A stretch of 64,000 nucleotides of DNA from Tsuneonella sp. CC-YZS046 (lineage in GTDB: Bacteria; Pseudomonadota; Alphaproteobacteria; Sphingomonadales; Sphingomonadaceae), in contig NZ_CP141590.1 in assembly GCF_035581365.1 (NCBI RefSeq), forward strand, positions 1,116,001 to 1,180,000, written 5' to 3'. The notes under the pieces are model-generated. The model made no database searches. It had not been told where the DNA came from and worked only from the letters and a program-made list of their open reading frames with translations. Positions 25,094 through 33,747 of this stretch are shown here, piece by piece. The stretch's first letter is position 1. Each line of letters begins with the position of its first letter. The position numbers and the translations under genes were made by a program.

Positions 25094-25516
25094 TTAGCGG
25101 GAGAAGCGTTCCTGCAAATCGAGAAGGACAATGGCGGCCTTCGCCGCTTCACCGCCCTTGTCCTTTTGCGCAGGGTCCGCGCGCACGAGGGCCTGCGCCT
25201 CGTTCTCCACGGTAAGGATGCCGTTGCCGATAGGGATTCCATCCATGGTGAGAGCCATGATGCCCCGCGCGCTTTCACCGGCCACGATCTCGAAATGATA
25301 GGTTTCGCCCCTGATGACGACACCGATCGCGACGAAGCCGTCATAATCGCCCAATTCCGCAGCCAGTGCGATAGTGCCCGGTATTTCAAGCGCTCCCGGC
25401 ACGGTCAGGACGGAAACCTCGTGACCCGCTCCTTCCAAGGCCGCGCGGGCGCCGGCGACCAACAGATCGTTGAGATGATCGTAGAAACGCGCTTCAACAA
25501 TCAGGAAACTCGCCAT
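25094..25516 (-). CDS. ribH: 6,7-dimethyl-8-ribityllumazine synthase
   Basis: Condenses the RibB product with the ribityl-pyrimidine to lumazine, the penultimate riboflavin step. The start at 25516 gives 140 residues, one base after the ribB stop. Family motifs are [39 protein letters not shown] and the Ala/Lys-rich end. It is directly downstream of ribB, so the two enzymes meeting at this step are made together. Confidence 0.95.
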   Translation of the reverse strand: MASFLIVEARFYDHLNDLLVAGARAALEGAGHEVSVLTVPGALEIPGTIALAAELGDYDGFVAIGVVIRGETYHFEIVAGESARGIMALTMDGIPIGNGILTVENEAQALVRADPAQKDKGGEAAKAAIVLLDLQERFSR

Positions 25517-25517
25517 G

Positions 25518-26825
25518 TCATTCAGCCCCTTCCGGCAGGTCGATCGACTTCTGGCCCACAATCGCAAGCCCATAGCCACCCAGACCGACCAGGGAATGGC
25601 TGGTGTTGGTGAGCAGGATCATGTCCCGCACGCCGAGTTCGGTGAGAATTTGCGCCCCCACGCCATAGTCGCGTTGCATTTCACCCGGCGCGGGGTCCGG
25701 TGAAGGACCATGCTCGTTGCGGGAACGAATCGCCGTGCTGGCGAAGTTGCGGCCGGGGCGGTTGAGGAGAACCACGACGCCGGAACCTTCTTCCGAGATC
25801 ATCCTCATCGCATTGGCAAGCAGCCCGGAACGAGGCGTCTCATCCGCGAACACATCGGGAAACAGCGAGAGCGCATGCATCCTCACAAGCGTCGGCTTGC
25901 TCGGATCGATGTGCCCTTTGACCAGGGTCATCGTTTCTTCCTGGGTCGCCTTGTTGAAATAGCTGTAGGCGGTCCAATCGCCGCCCCAGCGGCTCGAAAA
26001 ACGGGTTTCCGCGGTCTTCTGGACCAGATGGTCGTGCGCCATGCGATAGGCGATAAGGTCGCGGATGGTGCCGATCTTCAGATCATGGAGGCGGGCAAAG
26101 CGGACCAGATCCTCCATCCGCGCCATCGATCCATCGTCATTCATGATCTCGCAGATCACGCCCGACGGATTCAGGCCGGCAAGGCGGGATATGTCGACCG
26201 ATGCCTCGGTATGGCCGGCACGGACGAGGACTCCGCCTTCGCGGGCCACCAGCGGAAAGACATGCCCCGGCGTGACGATGTCCTCCGGGCCTTTCGATCC
26301 GTCGATTGCCACCGAGATCGTGCGCGCCCGGTCTGCCGCGCTTATTCCGGTGGTGACGCCTTCGCGGGCTTCGATGGAAGTGGTGAAGGCGGTGGCGTGC
26401 CGCGTGCGATTGTTGCGGCTCATCAATTCGAGGCCCAGTTCGGACACGCGCTGGTGGGCCATGGCCAGGCAGATCAGACCCCGGCCATGAGTGGCCATGA
26501 AATTGATCGCGGCAGGCGTCGCCATTTGCGCGGGGATGATCAGATCCCCTTCATTCTCGCGATCCTCGTCATCCACCAGGATATACATCCTGCCATTGCG
26601 CGCTTCCTCGATGATTTCCTCGATCGGCACGATCACTGGCGTTTCATTGTTGGATGAGAGGAAGCGTTCAAGCTTGGTGAGTGTTTCCGAAGTGGGGTTC
26701 CAGTTCGCTTCGGTGCAATCCCGCAGGGTATTCGCGTGAAGTCCGGCGGCGCGCGCCAGCGCATAGCGCGACATTTCGCCTTCGCTGACGATCTGCTTGA
26801 TTCGCTCGATGGTTGGTGTGTTCAT
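25518..26825 (-). CDS. ribB: HTH-RibB-degenerate RibA fusion (3,4-dihydroxy-2-butanone-4-phosphate synthase)
   Basis: 435 residues from ATG 26825. Residues 1-58 look like an Xre-type helix-turn-helix ([19 protein letters not shown]). Then comes the DHBP synthase domain with the acidic loop ([13 protein letters not shown]), [27 protein letters not shown] and [10 protein letters not shown]. The last 190 residues are RibA-like, but the zinc cysteines are absent ([13 protein letters not shown] where RibA has a Cys-containing GD loop). GTP cyclohydrolase II activity is therefore unlikely. The DNA-binding head suggests self-regulation. Confidence 0.93.
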   Translation of the reverse strand: MNTPTIERIKQIVSEGEMSRYALARAAGLHANTLRDCTEANWNPTSETLTKLERFLSSNNETPVIVPIEEIIEEARNGRMYILVDDEDRENEGDLIIPAQMATPAAINFMATHGRGLICLAMAHQRVSELGLELMSRNNRTRHATAFTTSIEAREGVTTGISAADRARTISVAIDGSKGPEDIVTPGHVFPLVAREGGVLVRAGHTEASVDISRLAGLNPSGVICEIMNDDGSMARMEDLVRFARLHDLKIGTIRDLIAYRMAHDHLVQKTAETRFSSRWGGDWTAYSYFNKATQEETMTLVKGHIDPSKPTLVRMHALSLFPDVFADETPRSGLLANAMRMISEEGSGVVVLLNRPGRNFASTAIRSRNEHGPSPDPAPGEMQRDYGVGAQILTELGVRDMILLTNTSHSLVGLGGYGLAIVGQKSIDLPEGAE

Positions 26826-26832
26826 GAATGTG

Positions 26833-26860
26833 CGGATACCACATTTTAATGTGAGTGCAA
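26833..26860 (-). promoter_or_regulatory. candidate ribB promoter with a dyad in its spacer
   Basis: On the minus strand TTGCAC (26860-26855) and TATCCG (26838-26833) are 16 bases apart. The spacer contains the inverted repeat CACATT-TT-AATGTG (26840-26853). Transcription would begin at about 26826, next to the ribB ATG at 26825, which implies a leaderless or nearly leaderless mRNA. No FMN riboswitch is seen. The dyad is a candidate site for the HTH domain of the RibB fusion. Confidence 0.45.
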
Positions 26861-26951
26861 CTTGCCAATATCGGCGTTTGAATGCAGGGATGGACTTGCA
26901 ATGAGGGCGGTATGGCCTCATTCCGGCGGAACGTCCAGTTCAGGAGATAGC

Positions 26952-27449
26952 ATGCTCGAAGATGATGTTTTTGAGGCATTTCGGGACACGATGCGTCATA
27001 TCGCGGCCCCTGTTTTCGCAATCTCGACGAAATATGAGGGCGTCCGCTCGGTCATTGTGGCGACAGCATTCAGTTCGGTCAGCTTCGATCCGCCCTCTCT
27101 CCTGATTTGCGTAAATCAGGAAACCTCCATTCATGCTCCGCTTATGAAAGCCGAACATTTCTGTGTGAATGTGCTGGGTCATTCCCACCGCAATGTGGCG
27201 GATGCCTGCGCCATGAAGAAGGGTGAAGAGCGTTTTTCAATAGGGGATTGGGAAGAGGAAATGGGCGTTCCAGTGCTCGTGGATGCCCAGTCCAGCCTGG
27301 TCTGCCGCACCGCCGACCGGCACCGCTTCGGCTCTCACACGATCTTCGTGGGCGAAGTGATCGGGGCCCGGCATCGGGACAATGCCAAGCCGCTTACCTA
27401 TTTCGACCGGCGTTACATCGACATTTCCCAAGCGCCGGACCTCGCCTGA
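26952..27449 (+). CDS. flavin reductase family protein (FMN-binding split barrel)
   Basis: Protein of 165 residues of the flavin reductase-like group that reduces free FMN/FAD with NAD(P)H for partner monooxygenases. The core pattern SVIVATAFSSVSFDPPSLLI followed by HFCVNVLG and FVGEVIGARH is typical. CAGGAG lies five bases before ATG 26952. It is divergent from ribB, which suits a flavin-related task; its oxygenase partner is not identified. Confidence 0.88.
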   Translation: MLEDDVFEAFRDTMRHIAAPVFAISTKYEGVRSVIVATAFSSVSFDPPSLLICVNQETSIHAPLMKAEHFCVNVLGHSHRNVADACAMKKGEERFSIGDWEEEMGVPVLVDAQSSLVCRTADRHRFGSHTIFVGEVIGARHRDNAKPLTYFDRRYIDISQAPDLA

Positions 27450-27531
27450 AAACGGGCCCTGAAAACAGGCCGGCTCAAGCCGGTCGTTCCATCCGGCGCC
27501 AGGCATTCCCGATATTCTTCCTCGATACTCG

Positions 27532-27681
27532 TCAACGCCAATGAAAGATTTTCGAAAGCAGGCTTGGCTTCTCCATCGGCCTGATCGGGCCGTAGATCAT
27601 GCGCCTTAGCAAAGGATCCAGATTCGGGCGTTGTCGAACACCGTAATTTGCATGAATCGAACGAAAATCGGACTCGATCAT
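27532..27681 (-). CDS. 49-residue hypothetical protein
   Basis: Small frame starting at ATG 27681, eight bases behind a perfect AGGAGG ribosome site, which is the best reason to accept it. The product is basic at the C-terminus (RRMIYGPIRPMEKPSLLSKI) with an acidic start and no membrane segment. No family is recognised. It lies between the flavin reductase and the Baeyer-Villiger monooxygenase. Confidence 0.6.
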   Translation of the reverse strand: MIESDFRSIHANYGVRQRPNLDPLLRRMIYGPIRPMEKPSLLSKIFHWR

Positions 27682-27820
27682 TGGAGTGTCCTCCTCGGAT
27701 GACCCCTCCCGCACTTCGCATGCATTTTACATCAGCTTCGGGCGAAAGCGAATAGCGAAATCCTGCGCCGGCATATCCCCGGCTCGTTTTCGCGCGGAGC
27801 TGGCTGGCCCGGACCAGGGT

Positions 27821-27865
27821 TGGCGATATCTGGCAAAATCTTGGCAAATCGGGACGTGGCATATC
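27821..27865 (+). promoter_or_regulatory. four direct TGGC(A/G)-ATC repeats before the monooxygenase gene
   Basis: TGGCGATATC (27821), TGGCAAAATC (27831), TGGCAAATC (27842) and TGGCATATC (27857) stand head to tail, spaced 10, 11 and 15 bases apart, about 80 bases before the monooxygenase start. Helical phasing of direct repeats is typical of activator sites. The same TGGCAA core occurs in the PQQ dehydrogenase promoter. Confidence 0.5.
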
Positions 27866-27943
27866 ACCCGGCCCTCAGGCAGTTTGCGATGAAAGTGATG
27901 CGTCAGGCGCACCACTGGCTGAACTGAATGGGGTAGAGGATTC

Positions 27944-29452
27944 ATGGCAAGCATCGCAGTGCAAGAACGTTCCGATACCGGTACGCAAGCCGAGGAATTC
28001 GATGTTCTTATCGTTGGAGCGGGGATTTCCGGTATAGGCAGCGCCTATCACCTGCTTACCCAGTGCCCGGACAAACGCTTCGTGGTGCTGGAGGCGCAGG
28101 AGGGGTTTGGCGGAACCTGGCGGACCCATAAATATCCGGGCACGCGCTCCGACTCGGATCTTTACACCTTCGGTTATCGCTTCAAGCCCTGGGTCGGTCC
28201 GCCGATCGCGACGAAGGCGGAAATTTGCAAGTATCTCGGCGAAGTCATCGACGAGAACGGCCTGGATCGCTTCATCCGCTATGGCTCGAAGATAACGGGA
28301 TGCTCTTGGTCTAGCGAGGACCGCAAATGGACTGTCGAGGTCGGCGGTCAAGACGGGCGGCCAGGCAAAACCTATCGCTGCAATTTCCTCTGGATGTGCC
28401 AGGGCTATTACGATCACGACAACCCGTTTCTGCCCGATTGGCAGGGGTTGGACGATTTCAGGGGAACCCTGGTCCACGCCCAAAAGTGGGATGAAAACCT
28501 GGATTATGCAGGCAAACAGGTGGTGGTGATCGGGTCGGGCGCCACCGCCGCGACAGTCATTCCGGCGATGGCGGGGAAGGCCGGGCATGTGACCATGCTG
28601 CAGCGCTCCCCCACCTATTTCTTCTGCTATCCCAACCGCAGCGATCTTGCCGACCAACTGCGCCTGATCGGGGTGGACGAGCCGACAATCCACAGAGTGG
28701 TGCGGTTGCAGTATCTTCACGACCTGAAGACTCTCGACCGCCGCTCCCAGGAAGAGCCGGAAGTGGTCTTCGAGGAACTGAAGACCTTGATAAGGCAATA
28801 TGCGGGCGACGACTTCAAGTTCGACCCGGATTTCACTCCTCGCTACCGCGTATGGCAGCAACGCCTCGCCTTCGTGCCCGATGGCGACATGTTCCGCGCG
28901 ATCGGCGAGGGCAAGGTCTCGGCGGTGACGGATGAGATCGATCGCTTCGTGCCGGATGGCATCCGTTTGAAATCCGGCAAGGAATTGAAGGCGGATATCG
29001 TGGTCGCGGCGACCGGATTCCGGCTGTCAGTGATGGGCAACATCCCGTTCAAGGTGGACGGGAAAGAGATCGATTGGTCCGAGACGGCCACCTATCGCGG
29101 GATGATGTTCACCGGAGTGCCGAACCTGCTCTGGGTCTTCGGCTATTTCCGCGCGGCATGGACGCTGCGGGTGGACCTGATGGGCGATTTCGTCTGCCGC
29201 CTGCTCGAGCACATGGACAGCAAGGGTGCGAGCCAGGTGAAGGTGGTTGCCCCCTCCGGTGGAGAGAACGACCCGCTCCTGCCCTGGATAGAGTCGGAAA
29301 ACTTCAATCCCGGCTATCTCATGCGCGATGTGGACAAGCTGCCCAAGCGGCTCGGCGAGCGTCCGGAGTGGCGGCATACCCAGAACTACTGGAAGGAAAG
29401 CGAAGATATTCCCGCTGTCGATCTGGACGGGCCGGAATTCGTGTATCGCTGA
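27944..29452 (+). CDS. type I Baeyer-Villiger monooxygenase (flavin-containing)
   Basis: Protein of 502 residues that should insert oxygen next to a ketone using FAD and NADPH. The FAD Rossmann motif is GAGISG (25-30). The extended fingerprint GGTWRTHKYPGTRSD is at 56-70, the classical FxGxxxHxxxW(P/D) fingerprint FRGTLVHAQKWD at 172-183, and the NADPH motif GSGATA at 197-202. AGAGGA precedes ATG 27944. The next gene, an AraC regulator, is convergent. Substrate unknown: cyclic or long-chain ketones are typical for the family. Confidence 0.92.
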   Translation: MASIAVQERSDTGTQAEEFDVLIVGAGISGIGSAYHLLTQCPDKRFVVLEAQEGFGGTWRTHKYPGTRSDSDLYTFGYRFKPWVGPPIATKAEICKYLGEVIDENGLDRFIRYGSKITGCSWSSEDRKWTVEVGGQDGRPGKTYRCNFLWMCQGYYDHDNPFLPDWQGLDDFRGTLVHAQKWDENLDYAGKQVVVIGSGATAATVIPAMAGKAGHVTMLQRSPTYFFCYPNRSDLADQLRLIGVDEPTIHRVVRLQYLHDLKTLDRRSQEEPEVVFEELKTLIRQYAGDDFKFDPDFTPRYRVWQQRLAFVPDGDMFRAIGEGKVSAVTDEIDRFVPDGIRLKSGKELKADIVVAATGFRLSVMGNIPFKVDGKEIDWSETATYRGMMFTGVPNLLWVFGYFRAAWTLRVDLMGDFVCRLLEHMDSKGASQVKVVAPSGGENDPLLPWIESENFNPGYLMRDVDKLPKRLGERPEWRHTQNYWKESEDIPAVDLDGPEFVYR

Positions 29453-29472
29453 ACCGGGCGGGCCGGGCTGGC

Positions 29473-30516
29473 CTAATTCGCCTTGCCCGAATTGATCAGG
29501 GTTCTGCGAAATTCGAGCGAACCCATGCCCGACCAGCGCTTGAAAGCCCTGGAAAAGCTCGAAGGTTCGGCGAAGCCCACCGCCGCAGCGATGGCTTCAA
29601 CGGACATCGCCTTGTCGGCGAGCAATTCGCAGGCGCGCTGATAGCGGGCTTCGTCGATCAGGGTCGAGAACTTGGTTCCTTCCTCGGCAAGGCGCCGATG
29701 CAGCGTCCGCTCCGAGAGGGCCAGCCTTTCCGCCGCCTCGCTGGCCGAGGGAAATCTGTCGAACGCAATGCCCAGCATGGCCGTCAGGCGCTGGGATATC
29801 CGGGCATTGGATCGCGCAGCCTTGAGCAGGCCTTCGCATTTCGAGCTGTAAAGCAGCATCAGCTCCATATCGGCCAGCGGCAGCGAGGCATTCGCCGTGC
29901 CGGGCTTGAAGCGCCACTGAGTCTGTTCGGCATCGAATTGGACACGGCAGGGAAACAGGCGGCTGTCGATTTCCCATCCGGGAGGCGGCGGGGCCGCGAC
30001 GCAGACTTCTTCCAGCGGAAGCTGGCCGCCCGTCAGGTCCGCGATCAGGGTCCGTATCGCGCCGAGATCCCGATATTGCGAGAAATGGCGCAGTTGCAGC
30101 GGCACGCCGTTATCTTCGCCGATCAGCGCGCAAGCATTGTTGGGGCCTCTCTCCAGGCGATAGCTGATAAGAGAATAGGTAAGCTCCTGATACCGGCAGG
30201 CCACGTTCAGGCCTTCGCCCAACGTTCGCGCCGTCATCATCGCCAAGCCGAAAGTTCCATATTTCATGGAACGATAGCGCAGCCCCATCCGCAGCCATTG
30301 ATCGGCGCTTTGCCCTGTAACATCCGCGAAGGCCCGCTGCAGCTGAAGTTCTTCCTCGGCCAGCAAGTCGCATGTGCCGCTTTCGAAAGAGAGGGGCTTC
30401 AGCCGGTGATAATTGCAGAAGGAATCCCAACCGATGCGGAACTGATGGACCAGTTCATCGCGCATTATCCGGGCACTCAGATCGGGCAGCGCCGCCAGCA
30501 GCGTATCTGACCTCAT
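29473..30516 (-). CDS. AraC family transcriptional regulator
   Basis: Regulator of 347 residues with an N-terminal Arabinose_bd-like sensing domain (about 20-200) and a C-terminal AraC double helix-turn-helix (about 240-340: SEAAERLALSERTLHRRLAEEG and SVEAIAAAVGFAEPSSFSRA, FKRWSG). It lies between the monooxygenase and the divergent PQQ dehydrogenase operon and is the obvious candidate regulator of both. The ligand is unknown, probably a pathway intermediate. Confidence 0.93.
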   Translation of the reverse strand: MRSDTLLAALPDLSARIMRDELVHQFRIGWDSFCNYHRLKPLSFESGTCDLLAEEELQLQRAFADVTGQSADQWLRMGLRYRSMKYGTFGLAMMTARTLGEGLNVACRYQELTYSLISYRLERGPNNACALIGEDNGVPLQLRHFSQYRDLGAIRTLIADLTGGQLPLEEVCVAAPPPPGWEIDSRLFPCRVQFDAEQTQWRFKPGTANASLPLADMELMLLYSSKCEGLLKAARSNARISQRLTAMLGIAFDRFPSASEAAERLALSERTLHRRLAEEGTKFSTLIDEARYQRACELLADKAMSVEAIAAAVGFAEPSSFSRAFKRWSGMGSLEFRRTLINSGKAN

Positions 30517-30554
30517 CCTCTCTACCTTTCGTTTTTTCGAACGCTAGGCAGACA

Positions 30555-30621
30555 GGCAATGTGCGTCAAGCAAGCTGGCAATTTGCGTCAAGAAGTTGGC
30601 GACAGCGAACATGGCATTTGC
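30555..30621. promoter_or_regulatory. phased direct repeats in the AraC/PQQ-dehydrogenase intergenic region
   Basis: GGCAATGTGCGTCAAG (30555-30570) and GGCAATTTGCGTCAAG (30577-30592) match in 15 of 16 bases and are 22 bases apart, two helical turns. Shorter copies, TTGGCGAC (from 30596) and TGGCATTTGC (from 30612), continue toward the dehydrogenase gene. This is the expected form of an AraC-family binding region. Confidence 0.6.
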
Positions 30622-30661
30622 TTAGTGTCCGTCTACTCGGAATGGGACACTGGAGGGGATA

Positions 30662-32797
30662 GTGACAACAATCGTCAGGCCGAAATGGCTGTTCTCGTTG
30701 ATTGCCAGTCTGGCGCTCGCTGGCTGCGGCTCGGCTGATCGCACGACCACGGCCTCAGGCTCGCCCAATTGGGAGCGACTGCTCGCGGCAGCCGAAAATC
30801 CTAACGACTGGGTCACTTATGGCGGCACTTTCGATGAGCAGCGGTTCAGCGGGCTGACGCAAATCTCCGATGCCAATGTCGGCCAGCTGGGCCTCGCCTG
30901 GTCTTACGAGTTCGACACCAACCGGGCGCAGGAGACGACTCCCCTCGCATATGATGGCGTGATCTATGCCACCACCGCCTGGTCCAAGGTGTTTGCGCTG
31001 GATGCAACGACCGGGAAGCTGATCTGGAGCTACGATCCCGAAGTTCCGGGCGAGGCGGGAGCCAAGGGATGCTGCGATGTCGGCAATCGGGGCGCGGCGA
31101 TCTATGACGGCAAGCTCTATTTCGGCACTTTCGACGGACGGCTGATCGCGCTCGACATCAAGACCGGAAAGCCGGTCTGGACAGTGGTTACGGTCGATCA
31201 ATCCAAGCCTTACACCATCACGGGCGCGCCGCGTATCGTGAAGGGCAAGGTGGTTATCGGCAATGGCGGAGCGGAACTGGGCGTTCGCGGCTATGTCAGC
31301 GCTTACGATGCGGAAACCGGCAAGCAGGCCTGGCGCTTCTACACCGTGCCCGGCAATCCGGCGGACGGGCGGGACAATGCCGCGTCCGACAACGTGCTGG
31401 CGAGCAAGGCTTCCTCGACATGGTTCGGCAAGTTCTGGGAAGCGGGTGGGGGCGGCACGGTCTGGGATTCGATCGTCTACGATCCCGAACTCGATCAGCT
31501 TTACATCGGCGTCGGAAACGGCAGCCCATGGAATCACAAGATCCGCAGCCAGGGCAAGGGCGACAATCTGTTCCTGTCCTCCATCGTGGCGCTTGATCCG
31601 GATACCGGCAAATATCGCTGGCATTATCAGGCCTCGCCCGGGGAAAGCTGGGACTACACCAATACCCAGAGCATCATTCTCGCCACGCTCGACATCGAAG
31701 GAAAGCCGCGCAAGGTGCTGATGCAGGCGCCCAAGAACGGTTTCTTCTTCGTCATCGACAGGAACAACGGCAAGCTGCTCTCCGCAAAGAATTATGTCGA
31801 GGTGAACTGGGCCAGCGGCTATGATCTGAATACGGGCCGCCCAATCGAAAACCCCGAAGCGCGCTACGATCAAGGCTCTTTCGTGGCCATACCGGGCGCG
31901 TTGGGCGGGCATAACTGGCAGCCGATGGCTTTCAGCCCGAGAACCGGGCTGGCCTATATTCCGGGGCAGGACGCGGTGTTCGGCTATGACAATCCGGAGC
32001 AATATAAATATCGCCCCGGCCGCTGGAACACCGGCATCGGCACCATCGGAGCGGCCGCCCCGGACGATGCCAATCAGTTCCAGGCCATCCGCAAGATGCT
32101 GAGAGGCCGCCTGATCGCATGGGACCCGATCGGGCAGAAGGCGGCATGGACCTTCGACTATGACGAGCCATGGAACGGCGGGGTTCTCTCCACAGCCGGA
32201 AATCTCGTGTTCCAGGGTGACACGAAGGGCAATTTCCGCGCATTCGCGGCCGATAACGGCAAGGTCCTGTGGACGGCCAAGCTGGGCATGCCCATCATGG
32301 CCGCGCCGACCAGCTTTGCGGTCGATGGTGTGCAATATGTCGCGGTCGCGGCAGGTTATGGCGGGGCTTATGCCCTGACCAGCGCCTTCAACGACAATCC
32401 TTCCCCGCAGCAGAATGGCCGCCTCTATGTTTTCAAGGTCGGCGGCAAAGCCGCGATCCCGGAGCTTGCGAAGCTGGCTTTCGGCCCACCCAATCCTGCA
32501 ACCGACAAGTTCACGCCGCAGCAGATTGCGCGGGGCAAGGAACAGTTCGCCACCGATTGCTGGATGTGCCACGGCCCCGGCAGCGTTTCGAGCGGTGTCG
32601 CCCCTGATCTGCGCCGATCCGGCGCGCTCGGCGATGCGCAGATGTGGAAGCAGATCGTGATTGACGGCGCCCTCAAGGATAGCGGCATGATCGGCTTTGC
32701 GAAATATATGACCGCCGCCGATGCCGAAGGCATCCGCGCCTATATCTCGGACCGCGCCGCTGCATTGAAGCAATCGGAAAAGGGAAGCGGCAAATGA
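30662..32797 (+). CDS. PQQ-dependent quinohemoprotein alcohol dehydrogenase, lipoprotein
   Basis: Protein of 711 residues. It has a signal peptide ending in a lipobox (LALAGC, Cys 22), an eight-bladed beta-propeller with the vicinal disulfide C137-C138, Ca/PQQ residues in GGAELGVRG and GNGSPWN, and the catalytic Asp in GESWDYTN (D330). A C-terminal cytochrome c domain carries CWMCHG (633-638) with a likely Met ligand in SGMIGF. GTG start after GGAGGGG. It oxidises alcohols at the periplasmic side and needs PQQ made or taken up elsewhere. Four-base overlap with the next gene. Confidence 0.93.
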   Translation: MTTIVRPKWLFSLIASLALAGCGSADRTTTASGSPNWERLLAAAENPNDWVTYGGTFDEQRFSGLTQISDANVGQLGLAWSYEFDTNRAQETTPLAYDGVIYATTAWSKVFALDATTGKLIWSYDPEVPGEAGAKGCCDVGNRGAAIYDGKLYFGTFDGRLIALDIKTGKPVWTVVTVDQSKPYTITGAPRIVKGKVVIGNGGAELGVRGYVSAYDAETGKQAWRFYTVPGNPADGRDNAASDNVLASKASSTWFGKFWEAGGGGTVWDSIVYDPELDQLYIGVGNGSPWNHKIRSQGKGDNLFLSSIVALDPDTGKYRWHYQASPGESWDYTNTQSIILATLDIEGKPRKVLMQAPKNGFFFVIDRNNGKLLSAKNYVEVNWASGYDLNTGRPIENPEARYDQGSFVAIPGALGGHNWQPMAFSPRTGLAYIPGQDAVFGYDNPEQYKYRPGRWNTGIGTIGAAAPDDANQFQAIRKMLRGRLIAWDPIGQKAAWTFDYDEPWNGGVLSTAGNLVFQGDTKGNFRAFAADNGKVLWTAKLGMPIMAAPTSFAVDGVQYVAVAAGYGGAYALTSAFNDNPSPQQNGRLYVFKVGGKAAIPELAKLAFGPPNPATDKFTPQQIARGKEQFATDCWMCHGPGSVSSGVAPDLRRSGALGDAQMWKQIVIDGALKDSGMIGFAKYMTAADAEGIRAYISDRAAALKQSEKGSGK

Positions 32798-33747
32798 GCA
32801 AGGCTGTAGTCCTGCCGGAAACGGCGGCGATCCTGGAAGCGTTGGCCGCGCAGGAAGGGCCGGCGCTCTCGGAAATGACGGCACCCGAAATGCGGAGCGT
32901 CTACGGGCAATTGGGCGATCTGTTCGACCTGCCGCCCGTGCCCGGAATAACCACGGCCGACTTTACAGGCGCGAGCATTCCCATGCGGGTCTATCATCCC
33001 GGCGAGCCGAAAGCGGCGCCCGTCATCGTGTATATGCATGGCGGGGGCTGGGTGATTGGCGATCTGGAGAGCCATCATTCGCTCTGCACCCAGATTGCCG
33101 GGCAGACCGGACTGCGAGTGGTGGCGGTCGATTACCGGCTCGCACCGGAAGCCAGATTCCCCGCCGCGCATGAGGATTGCATCGCGGCGGTCGGGCATGT
33201 GCTTTCCAGCCCTGCCGAGCTTGGCGCGCCAGTAACGGGGGTGGCTGTGGCCGGCGACAGTGCGGGCGCCAATCTCGCCTTTGCCGTTTCGAGCCATTAC
33301 GGCGAGGGGGTGCTCGCCCAATTGCTGATCTACCCGGTGGGGGACTGTGCCGGGACCGATACCGCATCCTACAGGGATTTCGGCGAAGGCTATCTTCTCG
33401 ACAAGCCTTTGATGGATCGCTTCATTGACGAATATCTTCCATCGGTAGAGGCCCGCGCGGATCTGCGCGTATCGCCTCTGCGGGGCGAGTTGGCGGGCAG
33501 ATTCCCGCCCACCATGATACTCGCCGCCGGGCTTGATCCGCTGCGCGATGAAGGACGGCTGCTGGTGGGCAGAATTGCCCAGACGGGTAGTGAAGTGCAT
33601 TTCCTCGAAGCGGAAGGCCTCATTCACGGGATGGCCACCATGCGCAAGGTCTTGCCTACGGGCGACCGGATCTTGCAGCAGACGTTCGGCCAGTTTGCAG
33701 AACTTATCAAAGATCGAAGTGATAAAGCACAGGAGCGAGAGGCATGA
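32794..33747 (+). CDS. alpha/beta hydrolase, hormone-sensitive-lipase (bHSL) family esterase
   Basis: Esterase-like protein of 317 residues. The oxyanion motif is HGGGW (82-86), the nucleophile elbow GDSAG (Ser 156), and the remaining triad is probably Asp 248 (GLDPL) and His 278 (GLIHGM). It overlaps its neighbours by four bases on both sides, so it is tightly coupled to the alcohol and aldehyde dehydrogenases. In this context it would cleave the ester or lactone made by the monooxygenase. Confidence 0.92.
   Translation: MSKAVVLPETAAILEALAAQEGPALSEMTAPEMRSVYGQLGDLFDLPPVPGITTADFTGASIPMRVYHPGEPKAAPVIVYMHGGGWVIGDLESHHSLCTQIAGQTGLRVVAVDYRLAPEARFPAAHEDCIAAVGHVLSSPAELGAPVTGVAVAGDSAGANLAFAVSSHYGEGVLAQLLIYPVGDCAGTDTASYRDFGEGYLLDKPLMDRFIDEYLPSVEARADLRVSPLRGELAGRFPPTMILAAGLDPLRDEGRLLVGRIAQTGSEVHFLEAEGLIHGMATMRKVLPTGDRILQQTFGQFAELIKDRSDKAQEREA

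Noticed and set aside
25518-26100. Functional GTP cyclohydrolase II domain in the RibB fusion
   Set aside because: The zinc-binding cysteines are missing, so only the fold is kept.
26826-26951. FMN riboswitch before ribB
   Set aside because: None of the conserved FMN aptamer blocks are present, and the leader is too short.
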